From positions 58,581,507 to 58,645,506 of the forward strand of contig NC_080044.1 in assembly GCF_012489685.1 (NCBI RefSeq): a stretch of 64,000 bases of DNA. Direction: 5' to 3'. The position numbers were made by a program, and so were the translations under genes. This DNA comes from Lotus japonicus (Eukaryota > Streptophyta > Magnoliopsida > Fabales > Fabaceae). The notes under the pieces were generated by a model that did not search any database, was not told the DNA's origin, and worked only from the letters and a program-made list of their open reading frames with translations. Below, one piece after another: positions 51,001 to 59,973 of the stretch (its first letter is position 1; each line of letters opens with the position of its first letter).

Positions 51001-51405
51001 CACTGTCTGCAATGAAAGGATCACACCTCAGGCTACAAGTTGCGAAATTTCAGTCTGATTGAGGCCACGCGGAGCTAACTTAACGTGCTACAACTTTTAA
51101 AAAAAGAACTTTTGTGAAGTTTCAACTTTTATGAGGGTCCCGCGATTGTCGGAAGCTGTTAGATGCGCCGCTCAAGAACATCAAATTATCGACACAGTCT
51201 GCAATGAAAGGATCACACCTCAGGCTACAAGTCGCGAAATTTCAGTCTGATTGAGGCTCGCGGAGCTAACATAACGAGCTACAACTTTGAAAAAGAAATT
51301 TTGTGAAGTTTCGACTTTTTGGAGGTCCCGCGATTGTCGGAAGTTGTTAGATGCGGCCGCTCAAGAACATCAAATTCTCGACACAGTCTGCAATGAAAGG
51401 ATCAC

Positions 51406-51505
51406 NNNNNNNNNNNNNNNNNNNNNNNNNNNNNNNNNNNNNNNNNNNNNNNNNNNNNNNNNNNNNNNNNNNNNNNNNNNNNNNNNNNNNNNNNNNNNNN
51501 NNNNN
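51406..51505. other. Assembly gap (100 N) hiding the 5' part of the retroelement
   Basis: Exactly 100 N. Satellite ends on the left and retroelement protease coding begins on the right. The element's 5' LTR, primer binding site and gag must lie in the missing sequence, so the real gap is probably several kilobases. Confidence 0.95.
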
Positions 51506-51506
51506 G

Positions 51507-54500
51507 AAACACCAATCATGGTATCTGGACAGTGGATGCTCGCGTCACATGACGGGAGAAAAGCGTATGTTCCGAGAGCTGAAACTTAAGCCTGGAGGCG
51601 AAGTTGGCTTTGGAGGAAATGAAAAGGGTAAAATTATTGGTACTGGTACTATTTGTGTAGATAGTAGTCCATGCATTGATAATGTTTTATTGGTAGACGG
51701 CTTAACACATAACTTATTGTCTATAAGTCAATTAGCTGACAAGGGTTATGATGTTATATTCAATCAAAAGTCCTGCCGGGCTGTAAGTCAGATCGATGGC
51801 TCTGTTCTGTTTAACAGCAAGAGGAAGAACAACATTTATAAGATCAGATTATCTGAGTTGGAGGCTCAGAATGTGAAGTGCCTTCTGTCTGTTAATGAAG
51901 AGCAGTGGGTATGGCATAGACGGTTAGGGCATGCCAGTATGAGAGATTTCTCAGCTGAGCAAGCTAAACCTTGTCAGGGCCAATCTGAAGTTCGCTTCAG
52001 ACGCTCTTTGTGAAGCATGTCAGAAAGGCAAATTCACAAAAGTCCCTTTCAAGGCAAAGAATGTTGTCTCAACCTCAAGGCCGTTAGAACTTCTGCATAT
52101 CGACCTGTTTGGACCAGTGAAAACTGAGTCTATAGGTGGCAAGAGATATGGGATGGTTATCGTTGATGACTATAGCCGCTGGACATGGGTAAAGTTTCTA
52201 ACCCGCAAGGATGAGTCTCATGCTGTGTTCTCTACCTTCATTGCTCAAGTGCAAAACGAGAAGGCTTGTAGAATTGTGCGTGTCAGAAGTGACCATGGTG
52301 GAGAGTTTGAGAATGACAAGTTTTGAGAGTCTGTTTGATTCCTATGGAATTGCACATGATTTCTCTTGTCCCAGAACCCCTCAACAAAATGGTGTTGTTG
52401 AGAGGAAGAATAGAACTCTTCAGGAGATGGCTAGAACCATGCTCCAAGAAACTGGCATGGCTAAGCACTTTTGGGCAGAGGCAGTAAATACAGCATGTTA
52501 CATTCAGAACAGAATCTCTGTGAGACCAATTCTGAAAAAGACTCCTTATGAATTGTGGAAGAACATAAAACCCAACATTTCTTATTTTCATCCTTTTGGC
52601 TGTGTTTGTTATGTTCTCAATACTAAGGATAGATTGCATAAATTTGATGCTAAATCTTCTAAGTGTCTATTACTTGGTTATTCTGATAGATCTAAAGGTT
52701 TTAGATTTTATAATACTGATGCTAAGACTATTGAAGAATCTATTCATGTTAGATTTGATGATAAGCTTGACTCTGACCAGTCAAAGCTAGTTGAAAAGTT
52801 TGCAGATTTAAGCATTAATGTTTCTGACAAAGGCAAAGCTCCAGAGGAAGTTGAGCCAGAGGAAGATGAACCAGAGGAAGAAGCTGGTCCCTCTAACTCA
52901 CAAACTCTGAAGAAGAGCAGAATCACTGCAGCTCATCCTAAGGAATTGATTCTGGGCAACAAAGATGAACCAGTCAGAACCAGATCTGCCTTCAGACCCT
53001 CTGAAGAGACCTTGCTGAGTCTGAAAGGATTGGTGTCCTTAATTGAACCCAAGTCCATAGATGAAGCTCTTCAGGACAAGGATTGGATTCTGGCCATGGA
53101 AGAAGAATTGAATCAATTCTCCAAGAACGATGTTTGGAGCTTAGTGAAGAAGCCTGAGAATGTCCATGTTATTGGAACGAAATGGGTATTCAGAAACAAG
53201 CTAAATGAGAAAGGAGATGTAGTCAGAAACAAGGCAAGGCTAGTTGCTCAAGGCTACAGCCAGCAGGAAGGAATAGACTACACTGAAACATTTGCTCCAG
53301 TAGCAAGACTGGAAGCAATCAGACTATTGATTTCTTTCTCAGTAAATCACAACATAGTTCTACATCAGATGGACGTAAAGAGTGCCTTCCTAAATGGTTA
53401 TATCTCAGAGGAAGTCTATGTTCATCAACCCCCAGGTTTTGAAGATGAAAAGAAACCAGACCATGTGTTCAAATTGAAGAAATCACTCTACGGTCTGAAG
53501 CAAGCTCCCAGAGCATGGTATGAGAGACTTAGCTCATTCCTTCTGGAGAATTAGTTTGTAAGGGGTAAAGTAGATACAACTCTCTTTTGCAAGACTTATA
53601 AAGATGATATCTTAATTGTGCAAATTTATGTTGATGATATTATATTTGGTTCTGCTAATCAATCTCTATGCAAAGAATTTTCTGAGATGATGCAGGCTGA
53701 ATTTGAGATGAGTATGATGGGAGAATTAAAGTACTTTCTGGGAATACAAGTTGATCAAACACCAGAAGGAACATATATCCATCAGAGCAAGTACACTAAG
53801 GAACTTCTGAAGAAGTTCAATATGCTGGAATCTACAGTGGCCAAGACTCCAATGCATCCAACATGCATTCTGGAAAAAGAAGATATAAGTGGTAAAGTAT
53901 GTCAGAAGCTCTATCGTGGCATGATAGGTTCACTTCTGTACTTAACTGCATCTAGGCCAGACATATTATTTAGTGTTCATTTATGTGCTCGTTTCCAATC
54001 AGATCCAAGGGAAACCCACTTAACTGCTGTTAAGAGGATCCTAAGGTATCTGAAAGGCACCACTAACCTTGGCTTGATGTATAAGAAAACATCAGAGTAT
54101 AAGCTTTCAGGTTATTGTGATGCTGATTATGCTGGAGATAGAACAGAGAGAAAAAGTACTTCTGGAAATTGTCAATTTCTGGGAAGCAATCTAGTCTCAT
54201 GGGCAAGCAAGAGGCAATCAACCATTGCTCTATCAACTGCAGAGGCAGAATATATCTCAGCAGCAATATGCAGCACTCAGATGCTCTGGATGAAACATCA
54301 GCTGGAGGATTATCAGATCCTTGAGAGCAATATCCCAATCTATTGTGATAACACTGCTGCAATTTCGTTGAGCAAGAATCCTATCTTGCATTCAAGGGCA
54401 AAGCACATTGAGGTAAAGTATCACTTCATTAGAGATTATGTGCAGAAGGGCGTACTTCTTCTGAAGTTTGTTGATACTGACCATCAATGGGCAGATATCT

Positions 54501-54574
54501 TTACAAAGCCCTTAGCTGAAGATAGATTTAATTTTATTCTGAAAAATCTAAACATGGACTTTTGTCCAGAGTGA
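51507..54574 (+). pseudogene. pol: Copia pol (protease-integrase-RT-RNase H), 5' partial, two frameshifts and one stop
   Basis: Coding starts at the contig edge with the protease active site WYLDSGCSRHMTG. The HRRLGH half of the integrase zinc finger follows near 51915. The frame then changes near 51949-51960, before the CEACQKGK half. The integrase core carries HIDLFGP (about 52098), SDHGGEF (about 52290) and [10 protein letters not shown] (about 52388), which hold the D, D and E of the catalytic triad. A second shift lies at the T run 52321-52324, an apparent one-base gain. RT begins near 53120 (NDVWSL). A TAG at 53552-53554 interrupts it, and the catalytic YVDD sits at 53627-53638. RNase H follows, with CDADYAGD (about 54118), STAEAEY and CDNTAA, ending at TGA 54572-54574. 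The first shift and the T-run gain could be consensus errors, since both lie within 900 bp of a contig end. The TAG looks like a real substitution. As read, no functional polyprotein can be made. Confidence 0.9.
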
Positions 54575-55017
54575 AGATAGATCAGAACCTCTGACTATGA
54601 TACTTCTTGATCAGAAGATGTCTAGTCCAGAAGGTAACTCAATCAGAGTGTGTGTGCCCACTGGTACTGACTCTGAAGCTGAGACAACAACACGTGCGTC
54701 AGAATTTCTGATGCATAGTTCCTTGTGCCCGTGTGACAGTCTGTTGTGATTGCGTGTAGATATGCTTATCTCCTGCGTGTGATTGTGTATTTTACTGCTA
54801 CTGTCTATCTTTAATTTTCAACCGTTGATCTTAAAGTGCTTTTTGAATCAACAACGGTTATTTGATAAAACCCACTATACACACACGTTCTCTCTCACTT
54901 CCGGTTTTCACTCTCGCACTCCCTGCTTTTCAAAACCGCCTCCTTCGTGATTTCTCTCTCGATCTCTCTTCATCCTTCAAACTTCATCTTCTACCTCAAA
55001 CCTTCAACCTCTTCAAA
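54575..55017 (+). other. pol-env intergenic region with a leader-like segment
   Basis: This stretch of 443 bp lies between the pol stop and the env-like ATG. The first half repeats the CTCTGA and CAGAAG words seen in the LTR. From 54820 it changes character. An imperfect inverted pair, CAACCGTTGAT and ATCAACAACGG, spans about 54820-54856. Then come GATAAAACCC and pyrimidine-rich stretches (TTCTCTCTCACTTCC near 54888 and CTCTCTCGATCTCTC near 54955). The second part looks like a plant 5' leader with Y-patches, suggesting the env-like ORF may be made from its own transcript or by splicing. This is inference. The frame stays open upstream to an alternative ATG at 54862. Confidence 0.45.
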
Positions 55018-57867
55018 ATGGTGAGACAAACCAGAAGATCTACTGCAGATGCACCTCAGTTCCCTCACATGGTAGTCGGGTTGGCAACGGGTCAACGGGG
55101 CTCTCAGAACCCAGCACAAGAACAAGCTCAAGCTCAAGAGGAGATTGTTCCTATTGCAGAACGGGGCTGTGCCGTTCACTGTGTATTTCCTCCTGAGGAA
55201 CTCCAAGTCCTTGCAGAATGGAGATTCAACCTCGACAACTTGGCTGCAAATGGGTTTGATCTCCGTCCTGAAGTCCAAGCTCAAGGTTGGGGAAACTACT
55301 TCAATCGACTTCGAGGACCGGTGTATGAGAAGCTGGTAAAGGAATTCTGGAAGCACGCTGATTGTGATGACACTCAGGTGGTCTCTTACATACTGGGTAG
55401 GAAGATCATCATCACGGAGAAGTCATTCGTGAATCTGCTAGGTGCAGAAACTGCTCATGGGTATCGGTTCTCACTGACGGAATCGAAGCTGAAACCCAGA
55501 ACCAAGGACATCGTCAACAAGGCCCTGTACACCACCTTCAAACCGGGCAAGACGAGCTACAAAGTGATGGATCTTCAACCCAAACTCAGGGTCTGGCACA
55601 AGATCCTGCTCAACTGCATCAATCAACGACCAAAGGGCAGTTCTCCAGACTACATCAACTTCAATCAGAAGGCGATGCTGTTCTTCATTCAAGACAAGGA
55701 GAAGATCTGCCTTCCCTACTTCCTGTTCTCCTATTTGAAGGAATGCATCCGGAAGTCTCGCACCACCTCCTCCATCAAGTCAGCCATCAAATATATCCCT
55801 TTTGGGAGGCTGATCTCAGACTTTCTCATTGAAAGCAATTTGGTGCAAGATTTGATCAATGCTGGTTGCACAGAGGATTTGAGCACAATTGTTAGCGATG
55901 TCTTCACTGCCAACTCTCTGAAGAAGATGGGTTTGGTCCAGAAGAAGATTGCTCCTGCTCATGAGGACACATCTTCTGAGATCAGAGGAAGAAGAATGCC
56001 TCTGAATGACTACCCTCTGTGGACTCAAGCAGACCATCCTGAAGCCATCAGATGCTATGTTGAAGACCTCAGGGCTCAAGGATTCGAGATTGACCTTGAT
56101 GATTTCGTCAGCAGACTTCCACCAGCTCCAGAGTATTCTTCTCCTCCAAAGAAGAAAACCAAGAGGAAGATGGTTCTGGAAGAATCCTCAGAGGAATCTG
56201 ATGTCCCTCTGGTCAAGAAGGCGAAGAGCAAGCCTGCTGCTGATGATGGTGATGATAGTGAGGATGGTCCTCCAAAGAAGAAGCAGAAGAAAGTCAGAAT
56301 TGTGGTGAAGCCTACTCGGGTGGAACCAGCTGCTGCAGAGGTCAGAAGGACTGAACCTCCTGCCAGAGTGACTCGATCATCAGCACATACAAGTAAGCCT
56401 GCACTTACCTCTGATGATGATTTGAATTTATTTGATGCACTCCCAATTTCTGCCTTACTCCAACACTCTTCAAATCCTCTCACTCCTATTCATGAATCCC
56501 AGCCAGCCGCACAAACCACCTCTCCACCACATTCCCCAAGATCTTCATTCTTTCAACCTTCTCCTACTGAAGCACCACTCTGGAATTTGCTTCAGAACCA
56601 ACCCTCTAGGTCAGAAGATCCAACCTCTCTCCTTACCATTCCATACGACCCATTAACTTCTGAACCCATCATCCCCAACCAACCAGAACCCACACCAACA
56701 GAACCACAACCCAGAACGTCTGATCACTCTGCTCCCAGAGCATCAGCACGTCCTGCTGTCAGAACCACGGATACAGACTCTTCATCAGCCTTCACACCTG
56801 TATCCTTCCCCATCAATGTCTTTGACTCTCCTCCCTCCAATACCTCTGAATCACTTAGAAAATTCATGGAGGTTAGGAAAGAGAAGGTATCTGCCTTGGA
56901 AGAATATTACCTTACCTGTCCAAGCCCTAGGCAATATCCTGGCCCTAGACCTGAACGTCTAGTTGACCCAGATGAACCTATCTTGGCCAATCCTATCCAA
57001 GAAGCAGACCCCTTAGTCCAACAGGCTCACCCTGTCCCTGACCAACAAGAGCCAATTCAACCAGACCCTGAACCTGAACAATCAGTATCTAACCAATCCT
57101 CGGTTAGATCACCTCACCCTCTGGTTGAAACTTCAGACCCTCCCCGTGGAACCTCTGAACCCAATGCTCCCATAATTAACATTGGTTCTCCACAAGGTGC
57201 CTCTGAAGCTCATAGCAGCAATCACCCAGCCTCTCCTGCACCCAACCTCTCCATCATTCCCTATACTCACCTTCAACCCACATCTCTCTCTGAGTGCATC
57301 AATATTTTCAATCATGAAGCCTCCTTGAGGCTCCGCAATGTGCACGGTCAGACTGACCTCAGTGAGAATGCTGAAAATGTGGCTGATGAGTGGAACAATT
57401 TGAGCACTTGGCTGGTGGCTCAGTTTCCTGTTATGCTGCAGCTCCTGCATGCAGAGGGAAGTCAGAGCATTGAGGCTGCAAAGCAAAGGTTTGCTAGGAG
57501 GGTGGCTCTTCATGAACTCGAACAGAGAACCAAGCTTCTTGAAGCCATTGAAGAAGCCAAGAGACAGAAAGAACAAGAAGAAGAAGCTGCCCGTCAAGCA
57601 GCAGCTCAGGCTGAACAAGCCAGACTTGAGGCCGAACGTCTTGAAGCTGAGGCTGAGGCAGAGCGACTTGCACCGGTTCTGTTTACTCCTGCTGCTTCTG
57701 CTTCCATTCCAGAACCTCAAGCTGCTCAGAACGTTCCTTCCAGCTCTACTCCGACAAGCTCATCCAGACTCGACATCATGGAACAACGTCTTGACACTCA
57801 TGAATCCATGCTGATTGAGATGAAGCACATGATGATGGAACTTCTGCGCCGTACTGACAAATCTTAG
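55018..57867 (+). CDS. Env-like (third-ORF) protein of the Sirevirus, 949 aa
   Basis: The chosen start, MVRQTRRS, has a strong plant context (AAAATGG). The frame is open from 54862, which would add 52 residues including a hydrophobic LSLPVFTLALPAF, but that stretch also reads as leader sequence. Residues about 40-350 form a conserved-looking globular part with RLRGPVYEKLVKEFW. It resembles the domain that databases call putative plant transposon protein, as I recall it. Two lysine-rich, nuclear-signal-like clusters follow: KKKTKRK near 378 and KKKQKK near 420. A long Pro/Ser/Thr-rich segment spans about 440-790. Two coiled coils lie at about 830-885 (Glu/Ala/Arg/Gln heptads) and 916-946. I see no transmembrane segment, so the env name is positional only. 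SIRE1's counterpart is shorter, with a proline-rich region and coiled coil. Function is unknown. It has no internal stop although pol in the same copy is broken. Confidence 0.85.
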   Translation: MVRQTRRSTADAPQFPHMVVGLATGQRGSQNPAQEQAQAQEEIVPIAERGCAVHCVFPPEELQVLAEWRFNLDNLAANGFDLRPEVQAQGWGNYFNRLRGPVYEKLVKEFWKHADCDDTQVVSYILGRKIIITEKSFVNLLGAETAHGYRFSLTESKLKPRTKDIVNKALYTTFKPGKTSYKVMDLQPKLRVWHKILLNCINQRPKGSSPDYINFNQKAMLFFIQDKEKICLPYFLFSYLKECIRKSRTTSSIKSAIKYIPFGRLISDFLIESNLVQDLINAGCTEDLSTIVSDVFTANSLKKMGLVQKKIAPAHEDTSSEIRGRRMPLNDYPLWTQADHPEAIRCYVEDLRAQGFEIDLDDFVSRLPPAPEYSSPPKKKTKRKMVLEESSEESDVPLVKKAKSKPAADDGDDSEDGPPKKKQKKVRIVVKPTRVEPAAAEVRRTEPPARVTRSSAHTSKPALTSDDDLNLFDALPISALLQHSSNPLTPIHESQPAAQTTSPPHSPRSSFFQPSPTEAPLWNLLQNQPSRSEDPTSLLTIPYDPLTSEPIIPNQPEPTPTEPQPRTSDHSAPRASARPAVRTTDTDSSSAFTPVSFPINVFDSPPSNTSESLRKFMEVRKEKVSALEEYYLTCPSPRQYPGPRPERLVDPDEPILANPIQEADPLVQQAHPVPDQQEPIQPDPEPEQSVSNQSSVRSPHPLVETSDPPRGTSEPNAPIINIGSPQGASEAHSSNHPASPAPNLSIIPYTHLQPTSLSECINIFNHEASLRLRNVHGQTDLSENAENVADEWNNLSTWLVAQFPVMLQLLHAEGSQSIEAAKQRFARRVALHELEQRTKLLEAIEEAKRQKEQEEEAARQAAAQAEQARLEAERLEAEAEAERLAPVLFTPAASASIPEPQAAQNVPSSSTPTSSSRLDIMEQRLDTHESMLIEMKHMMMELLRRTDKS

Positions 57868-58082
57868 TTTTTTAGGATCTCTTCTTTTTCTTCCTTTTTC
57901 CTTTTTATTTCACGTTGTTTTATTTAAACTCTGCTTATTTACTTACTTTAATTTGTTCATTTGTGATTCTATATGCATATATCTATATATATTTGTGGCA
58001 CATATGTTTGCAAAACCTGTTTTATTCATCATTGTTCTATGTTTACATCATAATTCTTTCCATCATACATTATTCCCTATAT
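57868..58082. other. T-rich spacer between convergent env-like and antisense ORFs
   Basis: 215 bp, pyrimidine/T-rich just after the env-like stop, with ATATATCTATATATAT-like runs near 57975-57990. It separates two convergent ORFs and could hold 3' ends of both transcripts. No ORF is supported. Confidence 0.4.
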
Positions 58083-58475
58083 CTAGAATGGAGGATCCTT
58101 CCTCATTCTTCTGCATTCTTGGCGCTGCTCCACTCTTTCCTTCTCCAGACGATCCAATGCATACTCTATGTTGCCAAGTTTGATGCTCAGATCATCTTTT
58201 TCTAGACTATCTTCTGTCGTCTTGAGTCTCTTTTCCACAGTCTCCTTCTCTTCCAGCAGATTCAGCTCCCGCTGGCAAAGCTCCTGAATCTCTTCCACGA
58301 AGCAGAGGAACTCCTTCAGATCTTTCTCCATCTCTGGACCAAGATCTTCTTCAAGCAGTGTCTTCGTCAGCTCTTGTATGGTCTTTGTACCATCGGGATG
58401 CCTAATATTGAGGAACATATCTTCCTCAAACGCCTTCCTTCTGAGCTCTTCTAATGCCATTCTGTATGATGCCAT
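58083..58475 (-). CDS. Antisense coiled-coil ORF inside the retroelement, 130 aa
   Basis: Runs opposite to pol and env. The start is MASYRMALEEL in a favourable plant context (a run of A before ATGG) and the stop is TAG at 58083-58085. From residue about 40 to 122 the protein is rich in Glu, Lys, Leu and Arg with heptad-like spacing (EEIQELCQREL, EKETVEKRL, YALDRLEKERVEQRQ), so a long coiled coil is likely. No signal peptide, membrane segment or enzyme motif is seen. A TATAAAAA box lies 52 bp upstream on the same strand, and the ORF converges on the env-like gene. Additional ORFs in antisense orientation between the last sense gene and the 3' LTR are known from some plant LTR elements. I do not recognise this family and give no function. 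A coincidental frame is possible, but start context, TATA and composition all point the same way. Confidence 0.65.
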   Translation of the reverse strand: MASYRMALEELRRKAFEEDMFLNIRHPDGTKTIQELTKTLLEEDLGPEMEKDLKEFLCFVEEIQELCQRELNLLEEKETVEKRLKTTEDSLEKDDLSIKLGNIEYALDRLEKERVEQRQECRRMRKDPPF

Positions 58476-58526
58476 TTTTTTTTCTGAATATTATTCGAGG
58501 TGTGAAGCTTACCTTTCTCTCCAACG

Positions 58527-58534
58527 TTTTTATA
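58527..58534 (-). promoter_or_regulatory. TATA box of the antisense ORF
   Basis: TATAAAAA on the minus strand in the context GCCTATAAAAACGTTGG, 52 bp upstream of the antisense ATG. This implies a very short leader with transcription starting about 25-30 bp downstream. It reads opposite to the LTR promoter and could also yield RNA complementary to the element's sense transcript. Confidence 0.55.
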
Positions 58535-58732
58535 GGCTTCACTTTCTCTCTGAAAGTTAATGCTCTTACAGTTTCTCGAGGTTAAGTACTTGGTAACTGA
58601 CCCTTCTATTTCCTCACTTGACCGGTGGTAAACGTTCATCCCTTGCATTAACTCTTCTATTTATTATCGCCTCACTCTGATTCTTACATCGTCTTCATTT
58701 TCTTTCAACTTAGACCTTCTCTAAGGGGGAGT

Positions 58733-58795
58733 ACCTTGTACTTCAAGCTAAGTTTTTCACACCCCAAGCTTTTTGCTTATGACAAAAAGGGGGAG
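58733..58795 (+). other. Extra polypurine tracts (two copies)
   Basis: AAGGGGGAGTA at 58733-58743 and AAAAAGGGGGAGTA at 58784-58797 repeat the core of the tract at the LTR edge. Multiplied polypurine tracts upstream of the 3' LTR are a described feature of Sireviruses. They may offer alternative plus-strand primers. Confidence 0.7.
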
Positions 58796-59262
58796 TAAAC
58801 CCAGTTTTTGATGTGTAAGATGTGTTAGTGTGACTTATTTTTCTTTTGGAGATTTTAAGAGTTCCACCTTCATGACCATAGATGTGTCACTGGGCAAATA
58901 CAAGGAATACATTTCACTTCTTCTGAAGTGATTCTAAGTTGACTCTGATACCCAAGACTCTGATACCTTGTCCATGACTCTGATCACTTATGCGCTCTGA
59001 TTATTCGTTTTTCATCTATGTCATAAGCTTTTCACTCTGAACTCTTATATGATTTAGCTCAGAATCTAGACTTTACTAACGTTTTCATCAAGTATTAGAT
59101 TCAGGGGGAGCTAAGCTCAGAATCAAGCAGTGACTTGAATTCAGAATGAGCAAGATAAACTATTCACATCAGGATAAGTCTTATTCTATATCTCTAAACT
59201 CTGAGTGAATTCAGTTTAATGTTTAAGAATTGTTCATCAAAAATCTTAGTTTTGTCATCATC

Positions 59263-59276
59263 AAAAAGGGGGAGAT
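59263..59276 (+). other. Primary polypurine tract
   Basis: AAAAAGGGGGAGAT directly abuts the LTR start TGTAAGATC. It is the position where plus-strand DNA synthesis is primed during reverse transcription. It matches the core of the upstream extra tracts. Confidence 0.85.
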
Positions 59277-59280
59277 TGTA

Positions 59281-59297
59281 AGATCAAGTTTTGATCT
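59281..59297. promoter_or_regulatory. Perfect hairpin at the LTR 5' end
   Basis: A 7-bp stem, AGATCAA and TTGATCT, with loop GTT, four bases inside the LTR terminus. Palindromes are common in Sirevirus LTRs. It may be a protein-binding or regulatory site; function is not shown. Confidence 0.55.
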
Positions 59298-59964
59298 AGT
59301 AGTACAACTCTATGTTTTGATGATTACAAGTTAACCTTTTGATATGAACAATTGTGGTACTCTAACGTGTTTTTCTGAGTGTGCTATTTACAGGCTCTGA
59401 CCCTGACTCAATTTCACACAAATCAGAAGCACTGTGTATAAAGGGTAACCCAAGCAACGCTTTCGCATTCACCATGTTCAGTATGAACAGTGGAAAAGCT
59501 TCAGAAGATCTGAAGCTATACAAACTCTGATGAGGACTCAGTCGCTAGAAGCTCTGATGATCCAGAAGTTCTGACAACCAAGAAACACTGAAGGTTCAGA
59601 TGTTCTGATGGTGTAGAAGACTCTGAAGATCCAGAAGCTGAATAGTGGAAACTCTGAAGTCCAGAAGCAAGAAACTCTGAAGGCCATGTTCTTCCCTCTG
59701 AGTTCAGAATCAGAAGATACAATGGTCAGAGGATCTGTGCTATCCCTCTGACTCTGATCAACCTGCTTCACAAGTTCCAATACGAAGCATTCCTCTGATC
59801 AGAAGTCTCCTAGGTTAAAAGGTCAAGTCGCTATCCAAGTACAAAAGCAAGTGTACCTTCCTGACGACCTACCTAACGTTCTCAGCCACAGCAGAAGCTG
59901 GATTTTCCAGAACTGCCCTCCAACGGTAGCATTTCCATGCAACGCTCAACCCTAATCCTTGGAG

Positions 59965-59973
59965 TATATATAG
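59965..59973 (+). promoter_or_regulatory. LTR TATA box
   Basis: TATATATAG in the context CTTGGAGTATATATAGAGGC, a strong plant TATA box about 690 bp into the LTR. The transcription start would be near 60000, marking the U3/R boundary. A T-rich zone with TGTAATTTATCTTAG at about 60057-60071 could hold the polyadenylation region. Confidence 0.7.

Larger units (their letters stand above)
27212..51405. repeat. 191-bp satellite array, contig B (about 127 monomers, HOR-structured)
   Basis: Same monomer family and orientation as contig A. The GAGGCTT-tagged monomer starts at 31969, 33306, 34261, 35980, 36935, 38272, 40373, 42474, 44193, 47058, 48395 and 50490. The spacings are 7, 5, 9, 5, 7, 11, 11, 9, 15, 7 and 11 monomers. 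All are exact multiples of 191 except the last, which is 6 bp short and lies in an indel-rich stretch. Two complete 2101-bp 11-mers are at 38272-40372 and 40373-42473. Indel noise is concentrated at 27212-28400 and 49800-51405. One out-of-phase unit of 85 bp occurs at 30166-30250. About 43,500-51,400 is colinear with about 6,500-13,500 of contig A. Confidence 0.97.
58476..59262. other. Region upstream of the 3' LTR with promoter for the antisense ORF and repeated purine tracts
   Basis: No sense ORF is supported. Minus-strand promoter elements are near 58527. Purine tracts AAGGGGGAG occur at 58733, 58784 and, with shorter purine flanks, 59103. From about 58930 to 59170 the words ACTCTGA, CTCTGAT and TCAGAAT recur many times, as they do in the LTR and in the pol-env spacer. 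Confidence 0.55.

Noticed and set aside
4423..51405. CRISPR-like array of repeats and spacers
   Set aside because: The whole 191-bp unit repeats without unique spacers, in a plant genome. It is satellite DNA.
56076..56483. 135-aa minus-strand ORF opposite the env-like gene
   Set aside because: Ser/Phe-rich mirror of the Lys/Glu/Ser codons on the sense strand; a shadow frame.
57133..57720. 195-aa ORF on the minus strand opposite the env-like gene
   Set aside because: It is the antisense of the proline-rich and coiled-coil coding region; low-complexity composition mirrors the sense codons. No promoter or start context was noted, unlike the antisense ORF at 58083-58475.
58451..58648. 65-aa minus-strand ORF upstream of the antisense gene
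   Set aside because: It overlaps the antisense start in another frame and spans the TATA box; more likely promoter DNA.
59516..59780. Minus-strand ORFs of 68 and 80 aa in the LTR
   Set aside because: They arise from the repeated CTCTGA/CAGAAG words, overlap each other in two frames and lie in U3 sequence.
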